Shown one piece after another: positions 1 to 10,547 of a stretch of 64,000 nt of DNA; within the stretch, counting starts at the first letter, position 1, and the number at the start of each line of letters is the position of its first letter. The DNA is from Urophycis tenuis (Eukaryota; Chordata; Actinopteri; Gadiformes; Phycidae): the NCBI GenBank assembly GCA_036785325.1, contig JAXIVH010000081.1, forward strand, positions 551,780-615,779, written 5' to 3'. The translations under genes were made by a program, and so were the position numbers. The notes under the pieces were generated by a model. The model was given only the letters and a program-made list of their open reading frames with translations, made no database searches and was not told the origin of the DNA.

Positions 1-893
1 TTCAGTTTTGAGCTTCCCTTTCCCAAACCGAATGACGTCTACATTGTCGGCTCCTCCACTTGTAGGAGACGCAGATGGAGAAACCGATGTCTCATGTTCC
101 TCGTGATGCAGTGATTTCCAAGTGAAACCAAACTACCAAATTCTTCTTCTTCAAAACCAAAAAAAATTCAAAAAGAGACATTGTCAAATTAATAGGAATA
201 GGGATGTTAACGATGCTTAAATAGTCCCAGCAGAGAGTTCACATTAGTTTTTAAGAATTTTATTGTTCATATAAAAAGAAACAGGCGAGACAAGTATACA
301 TTCCTGGTTTGTATTGGCGGCTACAGCCAAAGCTAAAATCAAATCAATGGCATAAATCAAGATAATGAATGTCATTGTATTTAATTTCAGTACACCATTG
401 GTTTGATGAGCAACCAATAATTATCATTTATTGTGTTGTATTAGTAAAGAAAACAGACAAACATTGCAAATCTGGTCAGACGATAGGTTTTGTAACCCAT
501 GATTCTACACCCACCCACCCCTCTATATACTGCCCTGATACTCCACCCACACCTTCCCCATACTGTCCTGATACTCCACCCACACCTTCTCTATACTGCC
601 CTGATGCAACACCCACCTTCCCCACACTGCCCTGATGCAACACCCACACCTTCCCCATACTGCCCTGATGCTACACCCACCCCTCTATATACTGCCCTGA
701 TTCTACACCCACACCTTCCCCACACTGCCCTGATGCTACACCATCCTTCCCCATACTGTCCTGATGCAACACCCACCCCTCTATATACTGCCCTGATACT
801 ACACCCACCCCTCTATATACTGCCCTGATGCTACACGCACACCTTCCCCACACTGCCCTGATGCTACACCAACCCCTCTATACTGCCTTGATG
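1..893 (-). repeat. Second copy of the tmem88 3' flank
   Basis: This stretch is nearly identical to 36,700-37,490, including the same poly-A signal (AATAAA on the minus strand at 427-432, matching 37,126-37,131) and the start of the same minisatellite. Only a few substitutions separate the copies in the first 500 bases. No tmem88 coding exon is present: the copy breaks inside the minisatellite at about 893, where array sequence begins. The duplicated block probably extends left of the window. A true segmental duplication or an assembly join would both look like this. Confidence 0.85.
497..893 (-). repeat. Minisatellite, about 33-bp units, tmem88-derived
   Basis: Units of roughly 25-38 bases alternate CCACCC/ACACCTTCCCC with TGCCCTGATG. 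Read on the minus strand many units contain the codons for Gly-Lys-Val-Trp-Val followed by a stop or a mutated stop, the same tail that ends TMEM88 at 37,470. The array here is longer and more shuffled than its partner at 37,197-37,470. Confidence 0.8.
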
Positions 894-1830
894 ATACACA
901 TACCTCATTGGCCGCACACCAAAGGGAGTAGGTGAAACGTAGGTTAACTTTCTTTGCTTTCGTTAAACCTTAAACTTTTAAGGAGCTGCTTGACTTGAGT
1001 GGCGAGTAACGTGTTTATTACCTGCTTGATCAAATGCGCGTCACCAGTAAAATTCCCCTGCGCAAATTCGTACACTTTACCGTAATGACAGTAATAATGG
1101 GCAAATAAACATTTCTTCAACAGTAATTACACAAGAAAATAATCAAGAAAATGTGCTCATGAAAATAATAAACCCAAAAACTCTCTGGCAGTTCTCTGGC
1201 AGTTACAGTCAGTTTTTGCTGCTAGTTATGCTAGTCTATTTTTTGACCGAGAGAAACGATAGTTTACCCTGTTGACCGCTAACGCATATAGTGTTATTTT
1301 CCGCAAGGCAATGTACTGAAACCAGCCATATACAATATCAGTTGGAAAGAACACCCCAATGCGATTTAAAATATTAAAGATAAAAGCAATTTACTTGGTC
1401 TGAGATCGCACTGACAGACACGGATGCTATCACAACCTAAATACTTGCTACGCCGGCAAACCGGCGATCGTGTTAAGCTCGTACTTGGGCTTGGCAGTAG
1501 TTTATTTCTCCATTAACAGACGTACAATTTCAGTGTGTTTTGACCATCCCTCACCAGAAATATGAAAAACACTTAACTATTTCTCCGATCTCGATAGGCT
1601 CTCGATGGCTGAGACAACTTTAGATTTTGACGCGCTCACGTTAGTTTGGGCCAATCAGAAGGCCGAATTGTCTACAGTTGCCAACTGTAGACTTTGACCA
1701 ATCAGAAGGCCGAATTGTCTACAGTTGTCTGACAACTGTAGACTTTGACCAATCAGAAGGCCGAATTGTCTACAGTCTACAGTCTACAATCTATAGTCGT
1801 TGCACGTTGGTGGGGCCGACTTCTGCCGAG
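894..1830. mobile_element. Partial array unit (right end only)
   Basis: This matches the right-hand ends of the following units (8,345-9,286; 15,842-16,783; 23,205-24,140). Its left part, with the transposase-like gene, is missing. The left edge joins the minisatellite through a short shared stretch around ATACACATAC. It ends at the same terminal sequence, ...GCCGACTTCTGCCGAG, after which the next unit starts with GGTGAAGAGGG. Confidence 0.8.
1618..1830. repeat. Subterminal CCAAT/palindrome repeats at unit right end
   Basis: Three tandem copies of about 45-56 bases each contain GACCAATCAGAAGG, CCGAATTGTCTACAG and the palindromic pair CTACAGTTGTC/GACAACTGTAG, followed by a short TCTACAG run. 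The same block recurs at about 9,100-9,286, 16,600-16,783 and 23,970-24,140. CCAAT boxes upstream of the minus-strand gene could be promoter elements, and the inverted motifs could be transposase-binding sites; both roles are inferred. Confidence 0.6.
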
Positions 1831-2795
1831 GGTGAAGAGGGCTCCGGGAGCTCATTTTCCTTGTTTCTTATTGGTTCCTGGGACTGTCAATAGAGTGGCA
1901 AAGGCTGTGTCAGGTGTCCTGTGGTGCGTCATGGGAAACACACATATTCTTAGCTTTTTAAAACTTTTTTTTAATATAATATTCCATAAATGGGGACGCT
2001 GAACATCAAATTCTGCATTGATAACCCAAAGGCTGTGATAAAACATATGAGTATGAGAAAAGTGGCATCATTAGTGTAGTCATGAGTAATGGTGTTGGTT
2101 TTGGTCCTGCTTGGAATCAGTTTAATGTGTTATTACTATATTATCATAATCTTCCCCTTTATTTTGACCTCGGTCAAGGGGTGACACAACTATGTGTTGC
2201 TAAAAATAGCTTGTTGAGAAATAAAAAGGAGTTATTACTGTATAACAAACCTATTTTTTATTTTGACCTTAATAAAGGCCTTATTATTATATTTCCGAAT
2301 GTGCTGCACAACTGGATGCCATTATATGTTGTAAAATTGGCTTGTTGACAAATCAGCTAAAACATCTAATGTTGCATTTATTGACATGCATTAATTACCA
2401 CAACACACTGTTAGTGTAGATCAGGTCTCTTTATTGACCTAAGTGCACTGAATATCAAAGGAAAACAATACAGCACAGTGCCTTGGCACCAGTATCTTTG
2501 GAAAGACATTAGTATGAAACCATGACAGTGAACCATTTACATGTCACTTTTGGTAGAGAAAAGAAACGAATGAGCTGACTGACCATTTCAGTGCATGGTC
2601 AATAGAGGAGAGCAGTGACGTAGTACTACACTGTATATTAGGTACATAAACTGTGTGTGCATGTCTGTGTGTGTCCCTGTGTGTTTGAGGTGTGTGTATG
2701 AGACCCTGAGTGTTTTCAAATGACAGGAGTTCAGAGCAGAGCAGCAGAAGACATTCATCACCTCTGGACAGCGGGATGAAGAGGTGATTCACAAA

Positions 2796-2832
2796 GCCCC
2801 CCCCCCCCCCCCCCCCCCACTCACACACACAC
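2796..2832. repeat. Poly-C tract followed by (CA)n
   Basis: A run of over 20 C is followed by a short CA repeat. It recurs at about 10,290-10,332 (with CCTCC interruptions) and 17,750-17,786, so length and interruptions differ between units. Confidence 0.9.
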
Positions 2833-2942
2833 ACATTCAGTGAAACAATGAAATGAACTGTATAAACAATTCAGAACTATAAATAGAATTAAAAAGGCAA
2901 AAAAATATTAGAAAACACAATAAATATTTACACACAATTTAC

Positions 2943-3050
2943 AAAGTATGTACATTAGTCATAATGTATATACATTATAGTATATATAATGTATATTATA
3001 ATGTATATATAATGTATATATTCTATAATGTATATAGAATATACATTATA
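2943..3050. repeat. AT-rich palindromic repeat cutting the transposase exon
   Basis: The motif TATAATGTATATA and its inverse alternate and can fold into hairpins. It begins directly next to the codons Lys-Tyr-Asp of the last recognisable exon (ending at 3,051), so the rest of the coding region is lost or displaced here. Unit B has the same tract at 10,440-10,547; unit C has an expanded version at 17,895-18,093. Confidence 0.85.
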
Positions 3051-6000
3051 GTCATACTTCAGGACCTTGCCAAACGTGGACATAACCTGCGTGCGGTAGT
3101 CCTCGATGTTATCTGCCTCAGCAATGAGGAAGGCTTTCCGCAGCAGCTTAGGGGAGGGCAGCTCTCTCCTCTGTGGTGGTCTCTGAAAGCGGGGCGTGAA
3201 GATGCCTGAAAGTGGAAAAATGTGAAAATAAACAATAATGAGATGCTGTAATATGTACTGTGTAACATTTCTTTGTTTTGTTACAGGCATGTTATGGACC
3301 CATTGGTGACTGCAGTGACTATTTTTTTCAGCTAAGTACATGGTGATTATGGATCCATTTTCCAATTAAGCTTATTTTTGCTGTTGTGTGAAATCTGACT
3401 CACTTGTGATTTTTCCAGGTTGGTTGTACTGGCTGAGGAGAGTCGTGTAGAGGTCCTTCCTCTGCAAGTATTCCTCACAATGGCTCTCCACCACCTGTCT
3501 CCACACCTTGGTCATGGTGTTTCCCTCAGTGCGATCCCTCATGAGGCGGATCACTGCCTTGTCCACACCACGCCTGAAATTAGAACACAATGGCAGTGAA
3601 CCTTAGGTGTGTTATTGTGTAATCAATACGAATGGAATTTTCTATGGGATGAATAAAGTACTATCTTATCTTAATTTCATTCAAATCACTGTGAAATTAT
3701 GCAGAGACTCACCGTAATGTTAACACGGCTGGAAAAACTGCTCTGTGTGCTGGGGTGAGTTGCCTCAAGATGCCTTCCTCCCATGACAGGAACCGACCAA
3801 TGGCGCGGTCCTCTGACTGTTTGGCAGCTTTCCGGCAGGCGTTGCAGGCCAGGACTTCTGTTAACATGGAGTACCAGCCTCCGACGTCACAGATCTGCCG
3901 ATCAGTCTTCGAGTACCCACATCGGTACAGGGACGCCTGGCTGTCGTTCCTTGCAGGACACGCGGGCCTGGGGCAGCGAAGACTGTACTGCCACACACCT
4001 ACTGGTCTCCAGAAAAACAGACGGCTCCGAAAAAAGGAGTCTGCTGAAGGCACTCTCCCCCCCATCACGCCAGGAGATTCAGGTGGGTGAAACCACATCC
4101 GGTCATCTTTCAGGACTCTCCTCCACCTCGTCTTCCCATGCTTGTCCTGGTATGCCATGGGCTTTTGAAAGAGCCCCCTCTCATCATCTCCCTTCAGCCA
4201 CTTCAAGTCTTCTGCGGGGAGACCATGAAGACTGGATTCCCACATTTGATGCCATCCCTCAAATGTAATCTGAAACAGCAGAACACACACAAACAAAGTT
4301 TATGTAAAACCCATTAGGCACACTAGGAATAATTTTCCCGTTTTGTCAGTTTCAAGCATTACCTCAGGGTGTGCAGCTTCTCCTTCAGCTGTCACGGAGG
4401 TGGCCTCACATGGCTGAGGTGACATGGCACCAGTCCTCTGATCTTCACCGCTAGTGGATGATGCTGGAGCCTTAAAACAGATCAGTGTATTAGTATAAAC
4501 ATGTACTGACTGATTGGTTGTCTCTGCTTTGATTTTCTAACTGTAACCCTTCCACAGAGTACAGAGACACAGGGGTGACACAGTTGCGTTCCCTAGCTCT
4601 TCTCCTGGGTCTGCGCTCACACACTGACATTCATCCCTCCCTTACTTGTATTTTACTTACTGCATTTGCACTCTGAATTGCACAGCAACATGTTGTTGGC
4701 CCACCCTTAACTTATATACATTAATTTAGATGAGCATACTTTTTGTGGTCCATGTTGCCAGGTACAAATATTAACTTACCGCTGTCTGGGCGTGGGTGTC
4801 TGTGCGTGGCTTCTGTGGAGTATCTGACTGGCACACCTCTTCTTGTTCTCTCTCTCTACCCCTAGCATCCTCTGATAACATCAAAGACTTTAGTTTACAC
4901 TTGTTTCATGCTGACCTATTTGATACAAGTTGTGCATTAATACAAGATTTGTGCAATGGCGACATTATTTCAAGACCTCAGAAAACTCATATGTACCTTC
5001 TCTTTCAAAGGTGGCAAGCGCTTCTACCAGCAGTGCATCATCTCCCCAGCTGGACCTTGCTGAGCTGGAGGTGGCAGTGACAGGGGCGGACACAGCTGAA
5101 GGGGCCTTGGAGGCAGAGGCAGACACAGCTGGGGGGGCCTTGAAGGCAGAGGCTGACACAGCTGAAGGGGCCTTGAAGGCAGAGGCTGACACAGCTGAAG
5201 GGGCCTTGAAGGCGGTGGTGGACACAGCTGGAGGGGCCTCGGAGGCAGAGGCTGACACAGCTGGGGGGGCCTTGAAGGCGGTGGTGGACACAGCTGAAGG
5301 GGCCTTGAAGGCGGTGGTGGACACAGCTGAAGGGGCCTTGAAGGCGGTGGTGGACACAGCTGAAGGGGCCTTGAAGGCGGTGGTGGACACAGCTGGGGGG
5401 AGCCTTGAAGGCGGAGGCTGACACAGCTGGAGGGGCCTCGGAGGCAGAGGTGGACGCTGCAGCAGAGGCCTTGGAGACAGTGGAGGTGGCAGCTGGTGTA
5501 GGCGAAGCCATATCCTGTTGAGGTTTCTGTAAAATACAGTTGAATTGCCTGAGAAGTGCCATAATTAAAAGTGTTCATAATGTAAACAAAAATCAATTGT
5601 GTGTTCTATCACGTGTACACACTGTGGTCAAATTAGTTTGTGAAATCATATTAGAAAGCATTGTATTCTAGAAAAATGCTGTAGGCATCACAATAAATCC
5701 ATAGGGTAATCGTTTTCTGAGTAGCTTGCCCAACACTGTAAGCACCTTAACCTACCTCCTTGTCAAGGATGTATTGCCTGAACCTCTTCAAGGACTTGGT
5801 TGTGATGTCGTCCTCCTTCATGGCCAGCCACTGCCTCACTGATGTGTATGCCTCCTGAGCCATCCTCCGCTCGTGGGCACTTCCAGCTTGTGGGTCGGCA
5901 TGCAGGCGTTTGTGCAGACTGTACCACTGCCACATTTCCTGAACGGTGAAGGAACGGAAGCGGCCCTGACCATAGACGGCCCTGTCCACATTTACCTCCA

Positions 6001-6723
6001 GGTGGCAGTAAATGGCAGGGAACAGCTGCACATACTTCAAGAGATGCTCCTTCACCCACTCGTCGATTATGGGCCTCCTCTCAGGATGACGGCTCTCATT
6101 GATGTGGCGATCAAGGAGACTATAACATTACATAACATTGTTATTTCATGAAAAACATAACTGTGTACAATGTCATACTATTTACTGCAACATACTTACT
6201 ATTTAATGTACCCCACATCATTTTCTGCCAGCCATCTGAAACCAGCAGGCCCAGGCACTGCACCTCTGTGGGATCTGGTGTGATCAACTGGCATCTCCTT
6301 TTGGCTGAAGACAAGGTTAACACAAAAGGTTCTAGTGCTCTGCTTTTAATTATCATGGCTGCTCTTTAACACAGGACGGAAACACCTCCATGACCCCCAG
6401 CTATTACCTTCTTTATAAGCCGTTTCTGGGTCCCTTAACCTGCTGTCATCCTGTGTGGAGTGTGATGATCTGGACTGGACAGCTTTGGCCTCCTTGGATG
6501 CCTTAAGAAGGCATTGCTGCCTGTCTTGGGGCACAGTTGTGTCCAAAATAGACAATGCAGGCATCAATGGATCCATTTTGGGCGTCTCTTCTGAAAGACA
6601 AGCAGTAAAGTCCTTCATGTTCATTGGCACTTTATGCAGACCAGAGTGGAGCTCTCTCTTGAAAAGGTTATATTGTGATGTAATGCACTTAAGCAGACCG
6701 GAATTATTCACATTTGCTCCCAT
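3051..6723 (-). pseudogene. Truncated multi-exon transposase-like gene, unit A
   Basis: Exon-like blocks with GT-AG edges lie at 6723-6408 (start ATG at 6721-6723), 6304-6200, 6119-5756, about 5525-4997, about 4870-4793, 4470-4363, 4269-3713, 3573-3404 and 3205-3051. The 4269-3713 block is the most protein-like: about 185 residues with a Cys-Pro-x4-Cys-Pro pair, several further Cys, and aromatic-rich text such as MWFHPPESPG. It resembles large uncharacterised fish proteins that I associate, from memory, with transposons. Phases agree for the last four blocks. They do not agree between blocks 2 and 3 or blocks 4 and 5, and block 4 contains a frameshift. The last block ends at KVLKYD, where AT repeats begin, so the downstream catalytic region expected of a DDE transposase is absent. 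Probably non-functional. Confidence 0.65.
5080..5460 (-). repeat. 33-bp coding minisatellite (Ala/Ser/Pro repeat)
   Basis: Within exon block 4, units of 11 codons read AVSTTAFKAPS or AVSASAFKAPP on the minus strand. A homopolymer change near 5,395-5,402 (CTGGGGGGAGCC against CTGGGGGGGCC in other units) shifts the frame, so the 5' part (KPQQDMASPTP...) and the 3' part (...FEREG) are not in one frame. Units A and B have the same number of repeats; unit C (20,145-20,420) has three fewer. Confidence 0.85.
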
Positions 6724-6972
6724 TGTAACGTATTATATCTCGGTCAGTATTCAATGATCTTTGGCTATACTCTCCATGGTATGGAGAAATGTGGGAGATG
6801 TCGTCTCAATGCATGTTAGACGCATTGAGGATTTCAGAATAGGATTCACATAGGATTTCAGAAAAGATATGCTTTTAGAGAGTTTAGGCTAATTAATTCG
6901 CTTGCCATTTATGGTGCTGGTAAAAAAAATATGTCATCCATACTATTGGTTCACCAACATGTAGTAGAGGAC

Positions 6973-7351
6973 TGTCACGAGTTGCTGAGGGGTTGGACCC
7001 AAGTGCAGAGAGGCGAGGCAGGCAGGAGTACTTTTGCTCTTTTAATTCAAAACTAAGGCAAAGATACAGGAACAGACAGATGACAACTCACATGAACGGC
7101 GACGACACCAAACAACGACAACACCAAATACGACGAGACTCGGACAAAGACTGAACAGAAGACAGGACTAATTACAAACCCAAGACAGGTGAGGGAACAA
7201 GACACAGGTGAACACGATGGAGCAATCACCAAGGGAAACAGGACACAGGGGAAACAGAGCAAACCAATGAAAACCAGACAGACAGACCAAGACAAGGGGA
7301 AACACAAAGCAAACCAATGAAAATGACAGAACACAGACACAGATCATGACA
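6973..7351. mobile_element. Solo-LTR-like insertion, 379 bp (unit A)
   Basis: The insert begins TGTCACGAG and ends ATCATGACA (TG...CA ends, short inverted TGTCA/TGACA) and is flanked by the perfect 6-bp direct repeat GAGGAC (6,967-6,972 and 7,352-7,357). That is the form of a solo LTR; a MITE with 6-bp target duplication is the alternative. No coding capacity. Confidence 0.7.
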
Positions 7352-9286
7352 GAGGACTATGTATTGAGCAAGGTATGGAAGAAGGTTGGACATGTATGAT
7401 AAATCACAACTAGAGGTTTTATATCTCATAAAACATGATTTTATGTGGTTTAACTACCTTTCTCTTAACAGTAGGGGCCAAAATATAGGCTGTTCATTTG
7501 CCTACAACACAGGTCATTGTGTTGTGCATGGTATTGAGGAACAGGAGACATGTCTCAGCTGTGATTATCACACATGTGGAGCCTGTGTACTTATAGAAAA
7601 TATATAGGTTAATGTGTTAAATCAGCTTCCCCCTAATGGTAGAGGCAAAAATGTATCGATGTACACTTGGTTTACAAATACACAATACCAGTTTATGCAT
7701 GGGTCATGGTCCACCAATGTAATGAAACCCCCTAAACTATGCATGTTCTAAAAGTATATGAACTCAAGATATGTCATATAACATCAAATGAGACATATCT
7801 AATCTTACTCTATACCATGCACAATGCACAGACCTGAATTGTATAAGCAAGTCAAGTGTACAGTCGATACATTTTGGCTTCTGCTATCAAGGCAAAGTTA
7901 ATTAAACCACTTAAATTATATATTGTAAAAAAAAGCCTGTACTCTCTAAATTTAATCAAACACATATTTAGACATGCCCCACCTTTCTCCACCCCATGTA
8001 CAATAAATAGCCCTGTACAATACATGCCCCAAAAGGAAATTTGTGGATATAAAAGAATGATTGTTAACAATGCAAGATTCTAAATTCCATGTTTGAGTAG
8101 ATGGGATCAGATATTCTGTAGAATGTTTTTTTCCCACAACATTCTTAATACAGATTTGTCAGTGTAGCTCCCCCCGGTTCAATGACGACTTGCGAATTTC
8201 TTTACTGGCATTTATTGTATGAATATCACACATTAAATCATTGCAATGCTTGCGATGCCTTTACGCCGTGAGAACTAGAAAAGACATAAAACATACACAT
8301 TTACAAATATACAATGAAACATATAGCTAAACTTAACATGAACTTAAATGACATACACATACCTCATTGGTCGCACAACAAAGGGAGTAGGTGAAACTTA
8401 GGTTAACTTTCTTTGCTTTCGTTAAACTTTAAAGGAGCTGCTTGACTTGAGTGGCGAGTAATGTGTTTATTACCTGCTTGACCAAATGCGCGTCACCAGT
8501 AAAATTCCCCTGCGCAAATTCGTACACTTTACCGTAATGACAGTAATAATGGGCAAATAAACATTTCTTCAACAGTAATTACACAAGAAAATAAATAATC
8601 AAGAAAATGTGCTCATGAAAATAATAAACCCAAAAACTCTCTGGCAGTTCTCTGGCAGTTACAGTCAGTTTTTGCTGCTAGTTATGCTAGTCTATATTTT
8701 GACCGAGAGAAACGATAGTTTACCCTGTTGACCGCTAACGCATATAGTGTTATTTTCCGCAAGGCAATGTACTGACACCAGCCATATACAATATCAGTTG
8801 GAAAGAACACCCCAATGCGATTTAAAATATTAAAGATAAAAGCAATTTACTTGGTCTGAGATCGCACTGACAGACACGGACCCTATCACAACCTAAATGC
8901 TTGCTACGCCGGCAAACCGGCGATCGTGTTAAGCTCGCACTTGGGCTTGGCAGTAGTTTATTTCTCCATTAACAGACATACAATTTCAGTGTGTTTTGAC
9001 CATCCCTCACCAGAAATATGAAAAACACTTGACTATTTCTCCGATCTCGACAGGCTCTCGATGGCTGAGACAACTTTAGATTTTGACGCGCTCACGTTAG
9101 TTTGGGCCAATCAGAAGGCCCAATTGTCTACAGTTGTCAACTGTAGACTTTGACCAATCAGAAGGCCGAATTGTCTACAGTTGTCTGACAACTGTAGACT
9201 TTGACCAATCAGAAGGCCGAATTGTCTACAGTCTACAGTCTACAATCTACAGTCGTTGCACGTTGGTGGGGCCGACTTCTGCCGAG

Positions 9287-9354
9287 GCGATGGGACCGTA
9301 CGACGTGCAAATTGTAATTTAGACTATAAGATAAACTCAGAATGTGATTGGACA
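9287..9354. other. 68-bp spacer between units A and B
   Basis: The sequence between ...CTGCCGAG and GGTGAAGAGGG is absent from the two other unit junctions (1830/1831 and 16783/16784), which are direct fusions. It is AT-rich in its second half and matches nothing else I recognise in the window. It may be remnant host DNA or part of a unit end lost at the other junctions. Confidence 0.8.
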
Positions 9355-10547
9355 GGTGAAGAGGGCTCCGGGAGCTCATTTTCCTTGTTTCTTATTGGTT
9401 CCTGGGACTGTCAATAGAGTGGCAAAGGCTGTGTCAGGTGTCCTGTGGTGCGTCATGGGAAACACACATATTCTTAGCTTTTTAAAACTTTTTTTTAATA
9501 TAATATTCCATAAATGGGGACGCTGAACATCAAATTCTGCATTGATAACCCAAAGGCTGTGATAAAACATATGAGTATGAGAAAAGTGGCATCATTAGTG
9601 TAGTCATGAGTAATGGTGTTGGTTTTGGTCCTGCTTGGAATCAGTTTAATGTGTTATTACTATATTATCATAATCTTCCTTTATTTTGCTAAAAATAGCT
9701 TGTTGAGAAATAAAAAGGAGTTATTACTGTATAACAAACCTATTTTTTATTTTGACCTTAATAAAGGCCTTATTATTATATTTCCGAATGTGCTGCACAA
9801 CTGGATGCCATTATATGTTGTAAAATTGGCTTGTTGACAAATCAGCTAAAACATCTAATGTTGCATTTATTGACATGCATTAAGTACCACAACACACTGT
9901 TAGTGTAGATCAGGTCTCTTTATTGACCTAAGTGCACTGAATATCAAAGGAAAACAATACAGCACAGTGCCTTGGCACCAGTATCTTCGGAAAGACATTA
10001 GTATGAAACCATGACAGTGAACCATTTAAATGTCACTTTTGGTAGAGAAAAGAAACGAAAGAGCTGACTGACCATTTCAGTGCATGGTCAATAGAGGAGA
10101 GCAGTGACGTAGTACTACACTGTATATTAGGTACATAAACTGTGTGTGCATGTCTGTGTGTGTCCCTGTGTGTTTGAGGTGTGTGTATGAGACCCTGAAT
10201 GTTTTCAAATTACAGGAGTTCAGAGCAGAGCAGCAGAAGACATTCATCACCTCTGGACAGCGGGATGAAGAGGTGATTCACAAATCCTCCTCCCCCCCCC
10301 CCCCCCCCCCCCCCCACTCACACACACACACATTCAGTGAAACAGTGAAATGAACTGTATAAACAATTCAGTACTATAAATAGAATTAAAAAGGCAAAAA
10401 AATATTAGAAAACACAATAAATATTTACACACAATTTACAAAGTATGTACATTAGTCATAATGTATATACATTATAGTATATATAATGTATATTATAATG
10501 TATATATAATGTATATATTCTATAATGTATATAGAATATACATTATA

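Larger units (their letters stand above)
1831..9286 (-). mobile_element. Array unit A, Dada-like DNA transposon (inferred)
   Basis: This 7.46-kb unit is bounded by the repeated terminal sequences GGTGAAGAGGGCTCC (left) and GCCGACTTCTGCCGAG (right). It carries a minus-strand, multi-exon transposase-like gene (3,051-6,723), an LTR-like insert (6,973-7,351) and about 1.9 kb of noncoding sequence before the right-end repeats. Clear long terminal inverted repeats are not visible. Family assignment rests on the join of the array to a U1 snRNA fragment at 27,030 and on published Dada targeting of U1, U6 and tRNA genes. The array could instead be a satellite-like amplification of some other transposon. 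Confidence 0.6.

Noticed and set aside
497..893. CRISPR-like spacing of short repeats
   Set aside because: Spacers are not unique; this is a degenerate minisatellite in a vertebrate genome. The same holds for 61,183-61,760.
2082..2348. 88-residue ORF repeated in units A and C
   Set aside because: It has no recognisable domain and is disrupted in unit B. It is AT-rich noncoding sequence by appearance.
1831..9286. Giant virus-like or Maverick element as the identity of the units
   Set aside because: No polymerase B, capsid or integrase text is visible. The gene is split by introns and is transposase-like only.
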